Under the pieces are notes generated by a model, which saw nothing but the letters and a program-made list of their open reading frames with translations, searched no databases and was not told where the DNA came from. 43,009 nucleotides of DNA from Sperchopsis tessellata (taxonomy: Eukaryota; Arthropoda; Insecta; Coleoptera; Hydrophilidae): the NCBI GenBank assembly GCA_033557685.1, contig JAWQRN010000063.1, positions 1 through 43,009 of the forward strand. Reading direction: 5' to 3'. Shown here piece after piece: positions 18,540 through 30,129 of the stretch. Position numbers and translations under genes: made by a program. Numbering within the stretch: position 1 is the first letter of the stretch; each line of letters opens with the position of its first letter.

Positions 18540-21400
18540 GTGAGTGATTTTTTATTATTACCTTTTATTAGTGAACAGTTCTGTGCATATTTCAGTATCA
18601 TTATTATACAAATTTTTGACCAACTCGTACCATAATGATGCGCGTGTATAGCCAAAACATTATAACAGCTTGTCTTTTAGGCCGCAATTTCGGGGTGAAC
18701 GATCTTAAAACTCAAAAGGCCTTCGTTGTTTTTGTGTTTAAGTTTGTTCAGAGGATCATGTTGGCGAGTTTCTATAATTTTTGACAAAGTTATAAACAGG
18801 TTTTACTGTGGTACTGTCATTTGTGTCTACTATTGTCTAGTGAATTCTTAACACCTCTTGTGTTTATTTACATTATTTCTAACTAAATTCTGGTGGTATC
18901 TTAATTATCAACAATTATCTCGTATTATAAACAATTTTGGTTGGCCTCAATATAGAATTTGACATTTGTGATTGATATAAACAAAACAGTTTCTTGAAAC
19001 TTCTGGTATTTAAATTTCACTTGGTCAGGTTGTGTCAGTATTTACTGCTCTGTTACAATGTTGCAAGCTTGTTCAATTAATTAATTGTTTGTTATATGCA
19101 GATTTTATGGTACTTATTAACTTGTATTATTCGCTTCATAGTTTTAGTTTAATGTACCATTCAATGTTATGAAATAAAGGAAGTGCTACAGTATTAATAA
19201 AACATACGTGTTTCTGTTTGATATAATATTGTAATCGAAAGAAATTAGAATTTGTAGGTTATTTTAAAATCCGTATTTATCTTTATATTTCATTCAAGTA
19301 CACATTTACTGTTACATTATTTTTATTGTTGATAAATTAAATTTTATTGCATTTATATCGTATCACATGAATTAATTCTGTTATGTTTCACTAAATGTTG
19401 TTGGGTTATTCTCTTTTCTGTAGACTGCAAATATCCTGTAGAAATCCAATTTTGGAAATAAATTGTTCGATACTTAATGCTATAACCTGTTAAGTAGTAT
19501 AGATACCTTTCTAAATCTCAGCAGCTATGATAAATATTAGATAAAAGTGAAAACTATTACAGGTTATGCATATTAAATAGAAAACGTATTTCAATATGGT
19601 TGAAAATTAATAATTTTTAGTCGTTTAAGTATTGTGGTTTATTGTTTACAGCCATGTTTTTGATCTCTTTGAAGTATACAAGACTTTACATTTTTTTTAA
19701 CCTAACTCTTAATAACTACAGATATAATTGCGCACTCTTCTTATAAAACATAGTGGATTGACCTTAAGAAGAGATATTAGTGTTTTCTGATGGTAAACCG
19801 TCAAATGTGTTTTGTGCCAAGGTTTTAGTGAATAGTGTTTCATATACTTCGCAGTTAACGCTCAACGAGCTAAAGAAATTTAATGTATCGGTTAAACAAA
19901 GATTGTTGTAAAGGGAATAAATAAAACTGTTTGTCATTATCTTCTTTGGTTTCTTGACAAATAAAAATGTAGTGATGTTTATAAAAAAGAAGTATACTTT
20001 ATTAGAGAACAGACGTGGAGATCTGTGTATAAATAATTTTAGAATTTGTAAATTGATTTAATATAGTAATTTTATTGCAAACTTTTCTTATGTAAAATAA
20101 TATAATACTTATTTGTCTTACTGGAATGGTCCATACTTCTGTCCTTAGTGAAAAGATAAAGGTGATGTATACCTTAATAGTTCCCGTGCTATAGTTTCAA
20201 TTTCTAAAACTTTGGACATAGTTGGCATTAGTTACAACATTTTTGATTTTGTAGTTGGTGTTGAAATTTTTTTGTTTGAGCGTATACCTGTCATTCATTC
20301 AGCTGGCATTTTTCTGGTAATTCAAATTATTGTTCGAGCCTATATATACCAAACTATTTAGTTTCTTTCAAATATTTTATTATGATTAGGCTGCTTAACA
20401 ATAAAAAAGACAATCAAAATCTACATTGATGCACCTAGTAACATGTTATAACCAGTGTTGACAAAGCTCTTCTTAATCCTTCCGATAGAATATTCAAGTT
20501 CCGCCCTTAGCAATCTTTGAAAGCATGTTTCAACATTTTTGTCACATAATATTAAACTTGTATTGATATCTTACTTCATCTTCAGACGATCTCTAAAAAT
20601 GATGTAAAAGTCCATATTTAGTCTGCATTTTTTTATATTAACCTTTTTGTTGTAACTCTTATGGGGACTCTGACTTTACAAAAAAACTTCAAAAATATGG
20701 CTAGATTAAATACTCTAAATCTTGTTTTAAGTTACATTAAGAAACGTACAAGCCCATGAACGATTCTTCTGAAATTGCTATAACTAATAATATTTTCTCT
20801 GTTTAATTACAGTGCACATTAGCTGAATCAGCAATTTATAGGTTAATTTAGCACATCATGATTTTGGCTATAATATTACTATGTTGTTGAAAAATATAAG
20901 GCAAACTCATCTAACCTTTCAGGTATGCACGTGTTAAATATTTTATAATTTCATCAAATTATTATTGAATGTACTTGAGAAAAGATTGGTCTGTATTCCT
21001 CATAAGATAACATTGTTGCTGATATGACTTTAACGATAGGGTGGCACAGTCTTTAGGTCAAATACTTACCTTGAAATATTTGGGTTAGTTAAGTACAATA
21101 TATACTTAGAACAATGCTTATTCAATGTGGACTTCAGTTCAACTTTTTCCATAAAAAAACATTTCATTCAGTGGCTACCACTTTTCAAATCATATGGGTA
21201 TTATGAAAGAGAATCAAATGGTAGACGTGTTTGGTGGCAATGGGTATACAAAGTAGACATCCCAGAAATTAAATAGCTCCTTATGCCTATTCAGGTAACA
21301 TGTGTATTTGCCCTTCATTCTTTTTCAAAGTAAAATAAAGTAGATCTTTATTCATATTTTCAAATTACAATTTTGAATGAAACATCAAAAAACAATTGTA
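18540..21400 (+). other. First intron of the unrecognised gene (no element identified)
   Basis: It begins GTGAGT and is T-rich throughout. No coding exon with matching phase (one base carried over) was convincing. Confidence 0.45.
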
Positions 21401-21419
21401 ATAAAATTTAATTCATACA

Positions 21420-22870
21420 CAATTCAATAAATATACAGATTACACATTAAAATATTTGCTTAAGTTATATAAACAAGTTCGCACTAAATAACATCGCAGC
21501 TCTATTTTAAAACCCCTAAAACTTGATCTCTTTATTGTTGTTGCTCTGAACAGTGAGGCCGCTTCGAGTAGGTTGTCATATGATAATTTTCTTAATAGAT
21601 ATAATTTTGGTGTCTTGTGCCATTGGAATGAACATCATTTACCTGTGAATACATGTGGAAATTTTGTCGCTCAAATACACACGACTCCTAAATTAAAATG
21701 CAAAATACAAAAACATATCTACATGAATTCATTGATCTCATGTAGTAGACAAGGCATGTTATATGCTTTTGCATTACAAAAACTCTTGTCACTTCAACTG
21801 TTTTTCCCCAAAGCATGACCAGACACCTCAGAACTGAGTATACCAACTCATAGCGTACTTGCAAAAGGTGAGTCAGATAACAACCGACCCTCGGTTACTT
21901 CAATGCGTAATAAGCACTACCCACCATTTTGAAAACGTGCTCAATTTCCTCTGAATAACACAATTTCTCGTCCACAAACTTACCAGGAAATTTAGCAGAT
22001 GATGTCATTTACACGAAGGTAGAGTTCAAATGTAACCTCATATTTGGTACTAGTTTTTGTTTCTGAAAGCATACATATGTGGTTTTTGTTGCATTCACAA
22101 CAAGACGAGTTATTGTGCACCACTCAGAAAACAATTTCAGAATTTTAGAAGTTTTCAGCGTCAGCTCATCTTGAATCTGCTTACACAGTTATAGACGTAT
22201 CATATGCAAACATAACCATCCACCCTCGCAAGATACATACCTGGCAAGGTCATCTATAAATAAAATAACAAGCAATGGCGACAGTATGCCATGCCACCCT
22301 GGGGAAAACCCAACTTACATTAGGATGTGGTACTACCACCTACTTTAACCCGGATGTCTCTATCTGATGGAAAGGAATTCATCCACTCCCTCGTCACCAT
22401 GCATACCAAAAAGTACCAACTTACACAAAAGTAGCTCTTTATTAACATTATCGAACGAGTGACTAAGATCAAAAAAGAATTCCACTACAAACTCGTTGTG
22501 GTTTATTGTTTTATATATATATTCCATAAAAGAAAAATATGTGGTTATTGTAGACTTTCTACGGTGAAAACCATGCTGTTTTGCACAAATCTGTCTTTTA
22601 TAACGTGTTTGAATATTTTTACGAACACAGATGTTACACTCGCAGGATAATAATTTTCCACTACCAATCTGTCGCCTTTTTTTAACAATTGGAATGACAG
22701 TTCGGACTTTTACACAGTAGTAAATTTTCCACTTCTAATTGATAAACTAAAAATGCTTGCCAGCAGTGTAGCAATATATTCAGAGCACTCCTTATGTACA
22801 GCCACTGAAACCCCATCTGGACCAGTAGATTTTTTATTTGCTACTTTCACATAACACGTTAAACATCACA
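21420..22870 (-). pseudogene. LINE reverse transcriptase, RT to C-terminus (Jockey/CR1-like)
   Basis: Reading leftwards from about 22,830: TGPDGVSVAVHKECSEYIA, then LLKKGDR, ENYYPASVTSVFVKIFKHVI, a FFDLSHSFD-like active-site block, GFPQGGMAY, a FIDDL-like block, LVVNATKTTYVCFQ, and a C-terminal tail with EAASLFRATTIK and YNLSKYFNV. Many frameshifts and stops separate these blocks. The order and length of about 1.45 kb fit the RT and distal region of a non-LTR retrotransposon truncated at its 5' end. Confidence 0.7.
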
Positions 22871-22874
22871 GGGA

Positions 22875-23240
22875 GGTGTATGCTAACAGAACATGTAAAC
22901 CTCACTGAATGCGTACCAAATCTCAAGTGGAATTCCAACAGGTTTAAAATTTGATTTTAAAATGTTAATTTGTAAACTGCATTCAGTTTTAAAATAAAGT
23001 TGATCCAAAAAAATTGATTTAGATTTTCTTAGTCACATTTATATTTAATTTTTTGTAAGTAGTGTAACAGTGGAAATGAAGGTATAAAATGTTTAAAATC
23101 TTTCTAAAATGTCATTTAATATAATAAAAAAATAACTATACTTCAAGGACCATCCTTTCTTTTTCTTGTGGTAGATCATCTAACCATCGGAGATAGCATT
23201 ATTATAAAATATTACTGCATCATTAGCATAGATCACAAAA
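22875..23240. other. Intron/intergenic, nothing identified
   Basis: AT-rich, no feature recognised. Confidence 0.35.
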
Positions 23241-23249
23241 TTAACTTTT

Positions 23250-24880
23250 TTTCTACCGATACATGAGAATATGAATATGAATTCAGTTGTTTTAAGTAAA
23301 CGTTCTTGGTCACCATACTCTCTTAAAATGTCATTCTACCTGCGTTCACACACAGCCATATGCTTTTCCTATCACCAGGCTTAAACTAAAATTAGTATTA
23401 AAACATCCTCAGCTAGACATAAAAACTACACAGTACATCTCAAACCCTTTGTAACGTTGTGCATTTTCTCAATCACTACCAAATACTTTTCCTGGAATAC
23501 TCAGCAGGCTTTTCACTTCATAATTCTTGCAAATAAACTTATCACCCTTCTCTTTATTATTAATAAATTATTTCTTCTCCATACTAGAGCATTTCACTTA
23601 GACCAACCACTCCCGCAGCTTTACACTTCAACTTCTAATCATCTTCAGAATCTCGTGTGATATTCAGTACATAACCTCCTGTTATTCTGTTCGCTCCTAA
23701 AGTACCACATAATTTATATAACATTAACGACAAACTAATTGTAAAATGATTCCTTCCATCTTTGTCTTACTTTCAGATCTTTCCCAATCATTTCACTCTC
23801 CTCACATTTTAGCTGCATTAAAACTACCAGCGTTTGTACTACCACTAGATTTTTTTACCAATTTCCAAGACAGCCTACCTAAAATCTTGAATGCTTTCAC
23901 TCCCTCTTTAGTTCCCTTTAAAGCGGTCTTATCAATTATTTTCATACTGTTATATTCCTCTCGAAACAGCAAATCTTTATCGTAAACATTCCTATTCATT
24001 TATACGGGTCTTTGTCCACAATGCATCACTTATTGCCATATTAATCTTGGTTACCCCACATGTAGATTCATCACACTTAAAGATACTCTCTTTAAAATAA
24101 TTACCCTTAGTATGCACACCATTTTCCTCTTCAAGATTTTCCAACATTTTATTTTTAATCTACAAGTAACTACTTAGCTTTTCTATATATTGTTCCCATA
24201 CTTGCGTAACTTATAAATTGTAATTTCTCATCCTTATTCTTGATATTTACATCTGTTACTCTTTCCTTTTTTTTCACTTTTATAACCAAGAGAAACCGTG
24301 AACACTACTTGAAACTTTCACATTCTGCGCCTCTGCCTACCCTAATGATACACACAAACTTCTCATTCTCTCAGTATACCAGGTCTGTAAATATGAAACC
24401 GGAATTTGCTCATATATGGCTCTAGTTGTCAATGTAGTGACTGTCAAACCGCGTCATTGGCGCCTTTTTCTTGTGTTTACATTTGCCAAAGACTTTTAAC
24501 TCACAACAATACAAGCGATAGGCGATATTTTGAATAAAATATTTTTTTACCATTTTCATACAATAAATGTGTATTTTTTATAAAAAAATTCCGGTTTCAT
24601 ATTTTCAGACCTGGTAAATAGTAAACTCGACCTTTTGTTCAAGATATTTTTATACTATCTTATATTTGAAATATATACAAAACAAGCTTTTTCCCATTCA
24701 GATTTTGATCCGTTTTTGACCAAGTACTTTCACTCTACAATCCTCATAAGGACAAATCTCCATTCCAAGACTACTTTAACCCAAAATACATCTGCTTTTG
24801 GAGCACCATCAATAGGACCATACACATCTATGATTAGAAATTTCTGACTCGACCACGAAGTCAGACCAACTTAGAGGATA
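23250..24880 (-). pseudogene. Second decayed LINE (endonuclease and RT scraps), interrupted by a MITE
   Basis: On the minus strand, IIDVYGPIDGAPKADVFWVK (24,840-24,770) resembles the LINE endonuclease I.NVYAPT..A....FW block. Further along, GDKFICKNYEV, LLSIPGKVFG (about 23,580-23,490) resembles the KKGD..NYRGISLLS..GK RT block, and YANDAVIFYN (about 23,230) resembles the YADD motif. The plus strand is unusually C/T-rich over this interval, which fits a purine-rich LINE coding strand. Individual matches are short. Confidence 0.42.
24379..24614. mobile_element. Tc1/mariner-type MITE, 236 bp, TA target duplication
   Basis: The left end CCAGGTCTGTAAATATGAAA, CCGGAATTT and the right end (reverse complement CCAGGTCTGAAAATATGAAA, CCGGAATTT) are 29-bp terminal inverted repeats with one mismatch. 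TA flanks both ends (24,377-24,378 and 24,615-24,616). There is no ORF inside, so it is a non-autonomous element mobilised by a mariner-like transposase encoded elsewhere. The near-identical ends suggest a recent insertion, made into an older LINE. Confidence 0.93.
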
Positions 24881-24884
24881 TACA

Positions 24885-25590
24885 TTCATGTTGCTTTACA
24901 TAGTCTAATACTTGGCTGTAACAGTTTTATTATTTTCCTTATATACTTTGTGTATCTACTAATTTACACTAAAACCATATACAGTTGAGTATTTATATTC
25001 ATTTTCCTTTTTTTTTGTTAAATGTTTTCCTATACATGGTGATCAGTGAACTATTGAGTAGAAATAATTTAAGTGAAATATATATTGATTACTTTTCGGT
25101 TTAAATCTGCACAAATAAATTCTAAAAATAATCCGTATTATGTGGATATTGTATGTAACGGCCCTTCAAGTTAAATTTAAAATATGACATACTCTGTTAG
25201 TGATATCCAAATTTATATAAATGCATTTAAAAATAAATTATTTGCTGGATTAATTTACATAATAGCTTTTAAAATAAAACGGATACCCTAGTAAACATTG
25301 TGTTGTCAATAATTTATTGCGTAATATTTTCCCCGGATGAATTGCTTTAGACGGCAGTTGTGTGAATGTAATGAACTGTTTAATGGTATTAACTATACGG
25401 ATTTTAAAACAATTTCAATCTGTGAGAAAACAAAAGTTAATTTGAATTTTGAATAGCCGGATGAAATCTCGAAAATGTGCCTGATCTCTCTACAATATAC
25501 GCACGAGTTTTCCTATACTCTAATGCTGTACTTACAAATACTCCAATGCGAAGTACAATTCGCTGGCTGGTTCCGAAGTATATCGGCATT
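24885..25590. other. Intergenic/intronic, nothing identified
   Basis: AT-rich, no feature recognised. Confidence 0.35.
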
Positions 25591-25598
25591 AGTTTTAA

Positions 25599-26110
25599 CT
25601 AGTGCTGTCGACTATTGGTATGTTTCGACTAATTGATTAGCGAAAGGCGATGTCGAGTAATCAAGTATCCGCGATAACCTAAGTCGATAGTTGATTTTCA
25701 ACTAGTCGATTAATCAATTATTCACTACTAGTTGATTAGCGAAAATCGATTGTCGATTTATCGAATATCCGCGATTACCAAAATTGATAGCCGATTAATC
25801 AATTATTCACCTAATATTCGATTAGGCGACTATCTCAGTAAAAATGGATTGATCGGGTATCTATGATTTTTTTTTGTCGCATAAATAAATATAATGGAAC
25901 TCTTGTTGTTTGCTTTTATGTGATCCTTAAAATTGATATTCTGTACCACATATATGTATGGACTAGTGCTGTCGATTATTGTTTTTTTTTTTCGATTCGC
26001 CGATTAATTGATTATTCACCTATTAATATATTACCTATGTAATAATGGATATTTCGATTATCTATGTAATAGTAGATTATCTATTGAAAAATCGATTGTT
26101 CAGTTACGAA
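25599..26110. repeat. Subterminal TCGATTA/CGATTAAT motif array (left end of hAT)
   Basis: Dense degenerate copies of GTCGATTA, CGATTAATCAATTATTCACC and GATTAGCGAAA in both orientations. A smaller matching set is at 26,925-27,030. Confidence 0.75.
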
Positions 26111-27039
26111 CATGTTAATTGACTATAATTCTTCTAATTAGTTTTTCACCGAGTGTCGTATTTTTTGAAAATACTAGATTATAACTGTTTTACATATTTT
26201 TTTTTGTTATAAACATGTTTATGTTTTCTCTTTTTAAATTACTATTTAGGTAATATGAATAGTGGTTAGGTTTAGAAATGTCATAAAAAGAAATAAATTA
26301 ATTGCAAAGGTATAAAATCATACAAGTAATTATTTTTAGGACTTAAATTTTAAACAAAGAACTACATAACAGACATTTTTATTTGAAAATTAGAGCGTCT
26401 ACATAAGTAACCATTTAAAGGTAGTTTTGTTTTAAAGGGCACTCCACGATGAGCTTACGCTGTACGAATTTCCGTTATTAAAGAAAATTGAGATTTTGTT
26501 TTATTGAAAATGGTTGACAACATAAATGATTTTCATCACTTTCAGTTGTACAGGAAGTCGTTAATCCTTATTTCTAAAAGAGTACCCTATTTTATTTTAT
26601 TGGGGTTTTTAATTTTACTCGTAATTCTAAGGTTATTTTATTAATATGTATCTTTAAAAAGTATCGTTTTCTAGATATTTTTGATTTAAAATTAGAATTT
26701 TAATTTGAAATGTTTCAATTATATTCAGCTTAAATAATAATTTTGAAGAACATATCTCTATTTTGAATAATATCCGGTTATACCGAAAGTTAGCTACAAC
26801 TTCCTTATTTTAAATAGAAAATTCAATTTTGCATATGTATAGAAATATTTGCGAGGTGTACTTACATCATCCCGAAACCCTAAAGTTACTTATAACAGTT
26901 GCGACTATCTATTATTAAATTAGACTAGTTGATATCAATTAGTCGACCGTCGACTAATCGAAATCGATTTTCTAGTTCTTTCGATTAGTCGAATATTAGC
27001 CAGTGTAAAAATTGGTAGTCGATTATCTTTAGCAGCACA
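25599..27039. mobile_element. Non-autonomous hAT-like transposon with 8-bp target duplication
   Basis: The same 8 bp, AGTTTTAA, flank it at 25,591-25,598 and 27,040-27,047, as expected of hAT. The ends are CTAGTGCTGTCGACTA on the left and TGTGCTGCTAAAG...ATCGACTA on the right (reverse complement): short, imperfect TIRs. Both subterminal regions are packed with CGATTA/TAATCG and CGACTA motifs, likely transposase-binding repeats. The interior has no transposase ORF. A second left-end copy (CTAGTGCTGTCGATTATT) lies inside at 25,963. Confidence 0.8.
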
Positions 27040-27289
27040 AGTTTTAAAGTATTTACAGTGAAATTCATAATTGAAATGGACGTTGTAGGACATTATGTAT
27101 CTAGACGAATTGCGTTATTTCATTTCTGATATGTATGAACAACATGAAGAGCATACTGTTAAAAAAATTATTTCTTGCGTCATCTATATTTAAATTTATA
27201 TAATATAATTCTTAGCGTTTTTGAGAAATAAGTTGTCAAAGATGAAATATATATTCAATGTTTCGCTTGAACCGATATTTGACCTATGG

Positions 27290-27345
27290 GGAAGGTATTT
27301 CCGGGTGGAAATCGTGTAGAGGCTCTAAAACGTTTTATTCTAGAA
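27290..27345 (-). repeat. PLE terminal repeat fragment
   Basis: The minus strand reads AAAACGTTTTAGAGCCTCTA followed by CACGATTTCCACCCGGAAAT, the terminus seen at 6,880-6,925. Confidence 0.55.
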
Positions 27346-27349
27346 TTTT

Positions 27350-27990
27350 ACATGTGATTTGACTTGTAGAATCTTCGGCGAACGGCAAAAAACCATTCAG
27401 GAGTATTTATGACGATCGTAGGTGCATTTTTGAAACGTTTAATTGGTACACAACTCGGGAAAAAATAGAGTTTTTTCGTACATGTTGAAAGTTCTCTGCA
27501 CGATCGAATTAATCTCAGATATTGTCTGACGCGATTGATGATGCGAAAATACGTGCAGATACCTGTTGATATGCTTATGATAAACATAATTAATAATAAT
27601 TCAACCCCAAAGAAAGATTGGGAGGTTGAATTTATGTAATTGAAAAAGGCATCTCATTCCTGTTTATAGTCGCAGCAAACGTGTTTCAACAGGGAATTAA
27701 TGGCTGCTCTAGAAGGATGTGATAAGAAATGGTCTCAAAATGTGAGCTTAAAAAAAATTCAACCAGTGACGCAGTATTTTGAGATGAACCGTTCTAAGCC
27801 AGTACATCTTTGATGATGCTAATCATCCTTGACGAGTATACTGGTGATAAGGGAAAGGACTCAACATTTCTAGCAGTATATTAGAAATCCGTTCCAGAAT
27901 ATGCGAATAGTTACATTTGTAGGAATTAGTTCCTCGCCGAGGAAGTTTAAACAATTTGCTAGTGGGGAATTATATTATATAGGTTTATGT
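27350..27990. other. Unassigned DNA
   Basis: The 79-codon minus-strand ORF (27,348-27,587) directly upstream of the PLE terminus could be PLE-derived, but I see no diagnostic motif. Confidence 0.3.
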
Positions 27991-27992
27991 AA

Positions 27993-29126
27993 AGTGTCCT
28001 AATAAGAGCGCCGGATTAAAATTTCGCGCCATTTTTTATAAGGTTATAACTTCTTGCGATTAGTAAATATGGAACGCTGCACGAAAGAAGAACGCGTTAT
28101 TTTTGTTTAAACTCATAAACATGAGGAAAGTTTTGCTGAATCAGTTTCGGTCAAAATAATGGTCCAAATGAGTTATCAATTTGAAGATTAATTAAAGAAT
28201 TTGGGGAAACTGGTTCGATTTCTTGACAATAAGTCGCCTATGCGTCCTCGTAACGGGCGTTCACTCGAAAATATAACCGGGGTGAGAGAAAGTGTTACTG
28301 AAACCCCAGAGACATCAATTCGTCATCGTTCACAAGAACTTGATGTTTCAACAAGCACCTTTAAGAGAATTCTCGCGAAAGATCTGAATCTGAATGCCTG
28401 GAAGATCCAACTGACCCAAGAACTCAAACCTGCAGACCATTTTAAGCGAAGAGAATTTGTTAATTGGTTGATGTACACCATCTAGTGAACGACAATTTTG
28501 CTAACAAAATCGTCGAGTTTGGGGTGTGAAGAACCCACGAGTGGATCAAAAGAAGCTGCGCGTCACTGTTAGGGGCGGTTTTTGGGCTGGTGGAGTTATT
28601 GGGCCGTACTTCTTTGAAAATGAGGTTGGAAATGTAGTTACAGTGAATGGTTTGAGTTACAAAACGACGATAACGTATATTTTGGGCAGAATTGATTGAT
28701 TTTGATCTTGAAGATAAGTGGTTCCAGCAGGACGGCGCATCCTTTCATACTGCGCGTGAAACCATTGAGTTGTTGCAAGGAAAATTTCCAGGTCGTGTAA
28801 TCTCATGAAATGCGGATCAGAATTCGCCAGCAAGATCGTGTGATTTGACACCATGCGACTTCTTTCTTTTGGCGTTTTTTTTTTTGAAGTCGCATGTGTA
28901 TGCCAATAAGCCACAAACAATGTCTGAGTTTAAGGCGGAGATCCAATGTCTTTTTGCCACAATTATTCCACAGCTTGCCAGCAGAGCCGAGGTGCGCATT
29001 TGTGTGACATTTTGTTCCATACATCATCGCAACATTTGTACTTTACAACGAACTATAAATATTATCACTTTTCGAATGAATAATGTGTTTAATTCAAAAA
29101 CTAAATCCGACGCTGAATGTGACACT
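27993..29126 (+). mobile_element. Decayed Tc1/mariner-superfamily transposon (DUF4817/DDE_3 type)
   Basis: The ends share AGTGTC and a degenerate AGCGCCGGATTAA / AGCGTCGGATTTA inner block in inverted orientation. It encloses a plus-strand transposase relic (28,069-29,090). About 1.13 kb against a usual 1.2-1.4 kb, consistent with the internal deletion noted in the transposase. Confidence 0.6.
28069..29090 (+). pseudogene. Transposase relic, catalytic core partly deleted
   Basis: The start MERCTKEERVIFV is the DUF4817-type N-terminus, soon broken by a stop. The open stretch 28,201-28,485 holds HTH-like SVTETPETSIRHRSQELDVS, TSTFKRIL, LTQELKPADHFKRREFVNW. The segment that should carry the first catalytic Asp (SDEAHF-type) is deleted right after VNW. 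The rest follows in shifted frames: NPRVDQKKLRVTV, GFWAGGVIGPYFFENE, WFQQDGASFHTARETIELL (second Asp), SCDLTPCDFFLLAFF (third acidic motif, D present), SHVYANKPQTMSEFKAEIQ. The protein is dead but family assignment is firm. Confidence 0.8.
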
Positions 29127-29129
29127 ACT

Positions 29130-29675
29130 GCTACTGTCTTAAGTCAGAGGTATTAACAAGGGATTCTAGAATCGTGGGTAATTATCATCGTCTGCTCTTG
29201 TGAGTCAAGGATAGATGTTTATCTTCAGGTGTAAGGGTATGAAGTGAAAAATATATTACCGAATTATTAAATTGCGGAAAAGTTTGAAGATTCAGCTTGA
29301 CGCTATGATAACTAACCTTTTTTAGTGGCCATTTAAATTTCAAAAGTTATTTCGACCGGGCCAAAGTGACACGATGATTTTTTTCAAAATTTTCATTTAA
29401 TTCATGTATATGAAATCGAAACATTTCGATTTTCACCACTAGGTCCAATTCACGACAAGTGAAGTAAATTCTTCATAATGGAAGTACCAGGTTCGTGGAC
29501 AATTTTCTGGGCAGAATGGATTTTAATTTGGCGATTAAATTGTAAATCTTTGGGAAGTTTTCGTTTGGAGTTCGCTTGAAATAGGTCAATATCACTTGAC
29601 AATGTTGGCGAATCTTGCCAAATAACAGTGAATTTTTTAAATGCAATATATTTCCATGGCTCTTATCTTAAGGAA
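29130..29675. other. Unassigned DNA
   Basis: No feature recognised. Confidence 0.35.
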
Positions 29676-29679
29676 CTAT

Positions 29680-29805
29680 ATTCCCAGTTTTAAACCGTGT
29701 AGAGGTTCTGAAAAGTTCAGTTGTTTGTCCACTGTTACAAGGCACTTTTGCAATATAAATGTACTTGACCGTACTCTGCTTATATAGGCGAGCTTCTCCA
29801 AAAAC
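29680..29805 (-). repeat. PLE terminal repeat with TATA-like box and hammerhead-like remnant
   Basis: Minus strand: CCTATATAAGCAGAG, TACATTTATATTGCAAAAGT, CTTGTAACAGTGGACAAACA, CAGAACCTCTACACGG. This is colinear with 6,775-6,915 (CTATATAAGCATGA, TTGCAACAGTGGACAAAACG, GAGCCTCTACATGG). Confidence 0.6.
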
Positions 29806-30129
29806 TTATAATTTCTAGTGTCGGCGATTGCCCATAATAGCAGCAATATGCCGACGTTAATTAAACAAACTATCAATTTAATAATCTGTTATGAATTAGC
29901 CCCCATATATTCAAATTCATTCACTTGATCAATTACCTCTCTGTTCAATGCTTGAAGCGAACATTGACTTCATCACTATGTACATGAATGGGACATACAT
30001 GCTTTTAAATGGACTCAAAGATATTTGCGTGGCTTTGTATAATTTAAGTGCCTGTCTTCAATTTTATTTGACATTTTTAAAATCTTGCAATCAGCATATT
30101 AGAAGGTGTTTTAAAATGACTTCGACATA

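Noticed and set aside
21573..21818. 81-codon plus-strand ORF
   Set aside because: It overlaps the minus-strand LINE C-terminus and is its antisense shadow.
23802..23999. Minus-strand 65-codon ORF that looks protein-like (KILGRLSWKLVKKSSGS)
   Set aside because: It lies inside a purine-rich decayed LINE coding strand and matches no specific domain, so it is not called as a gene.
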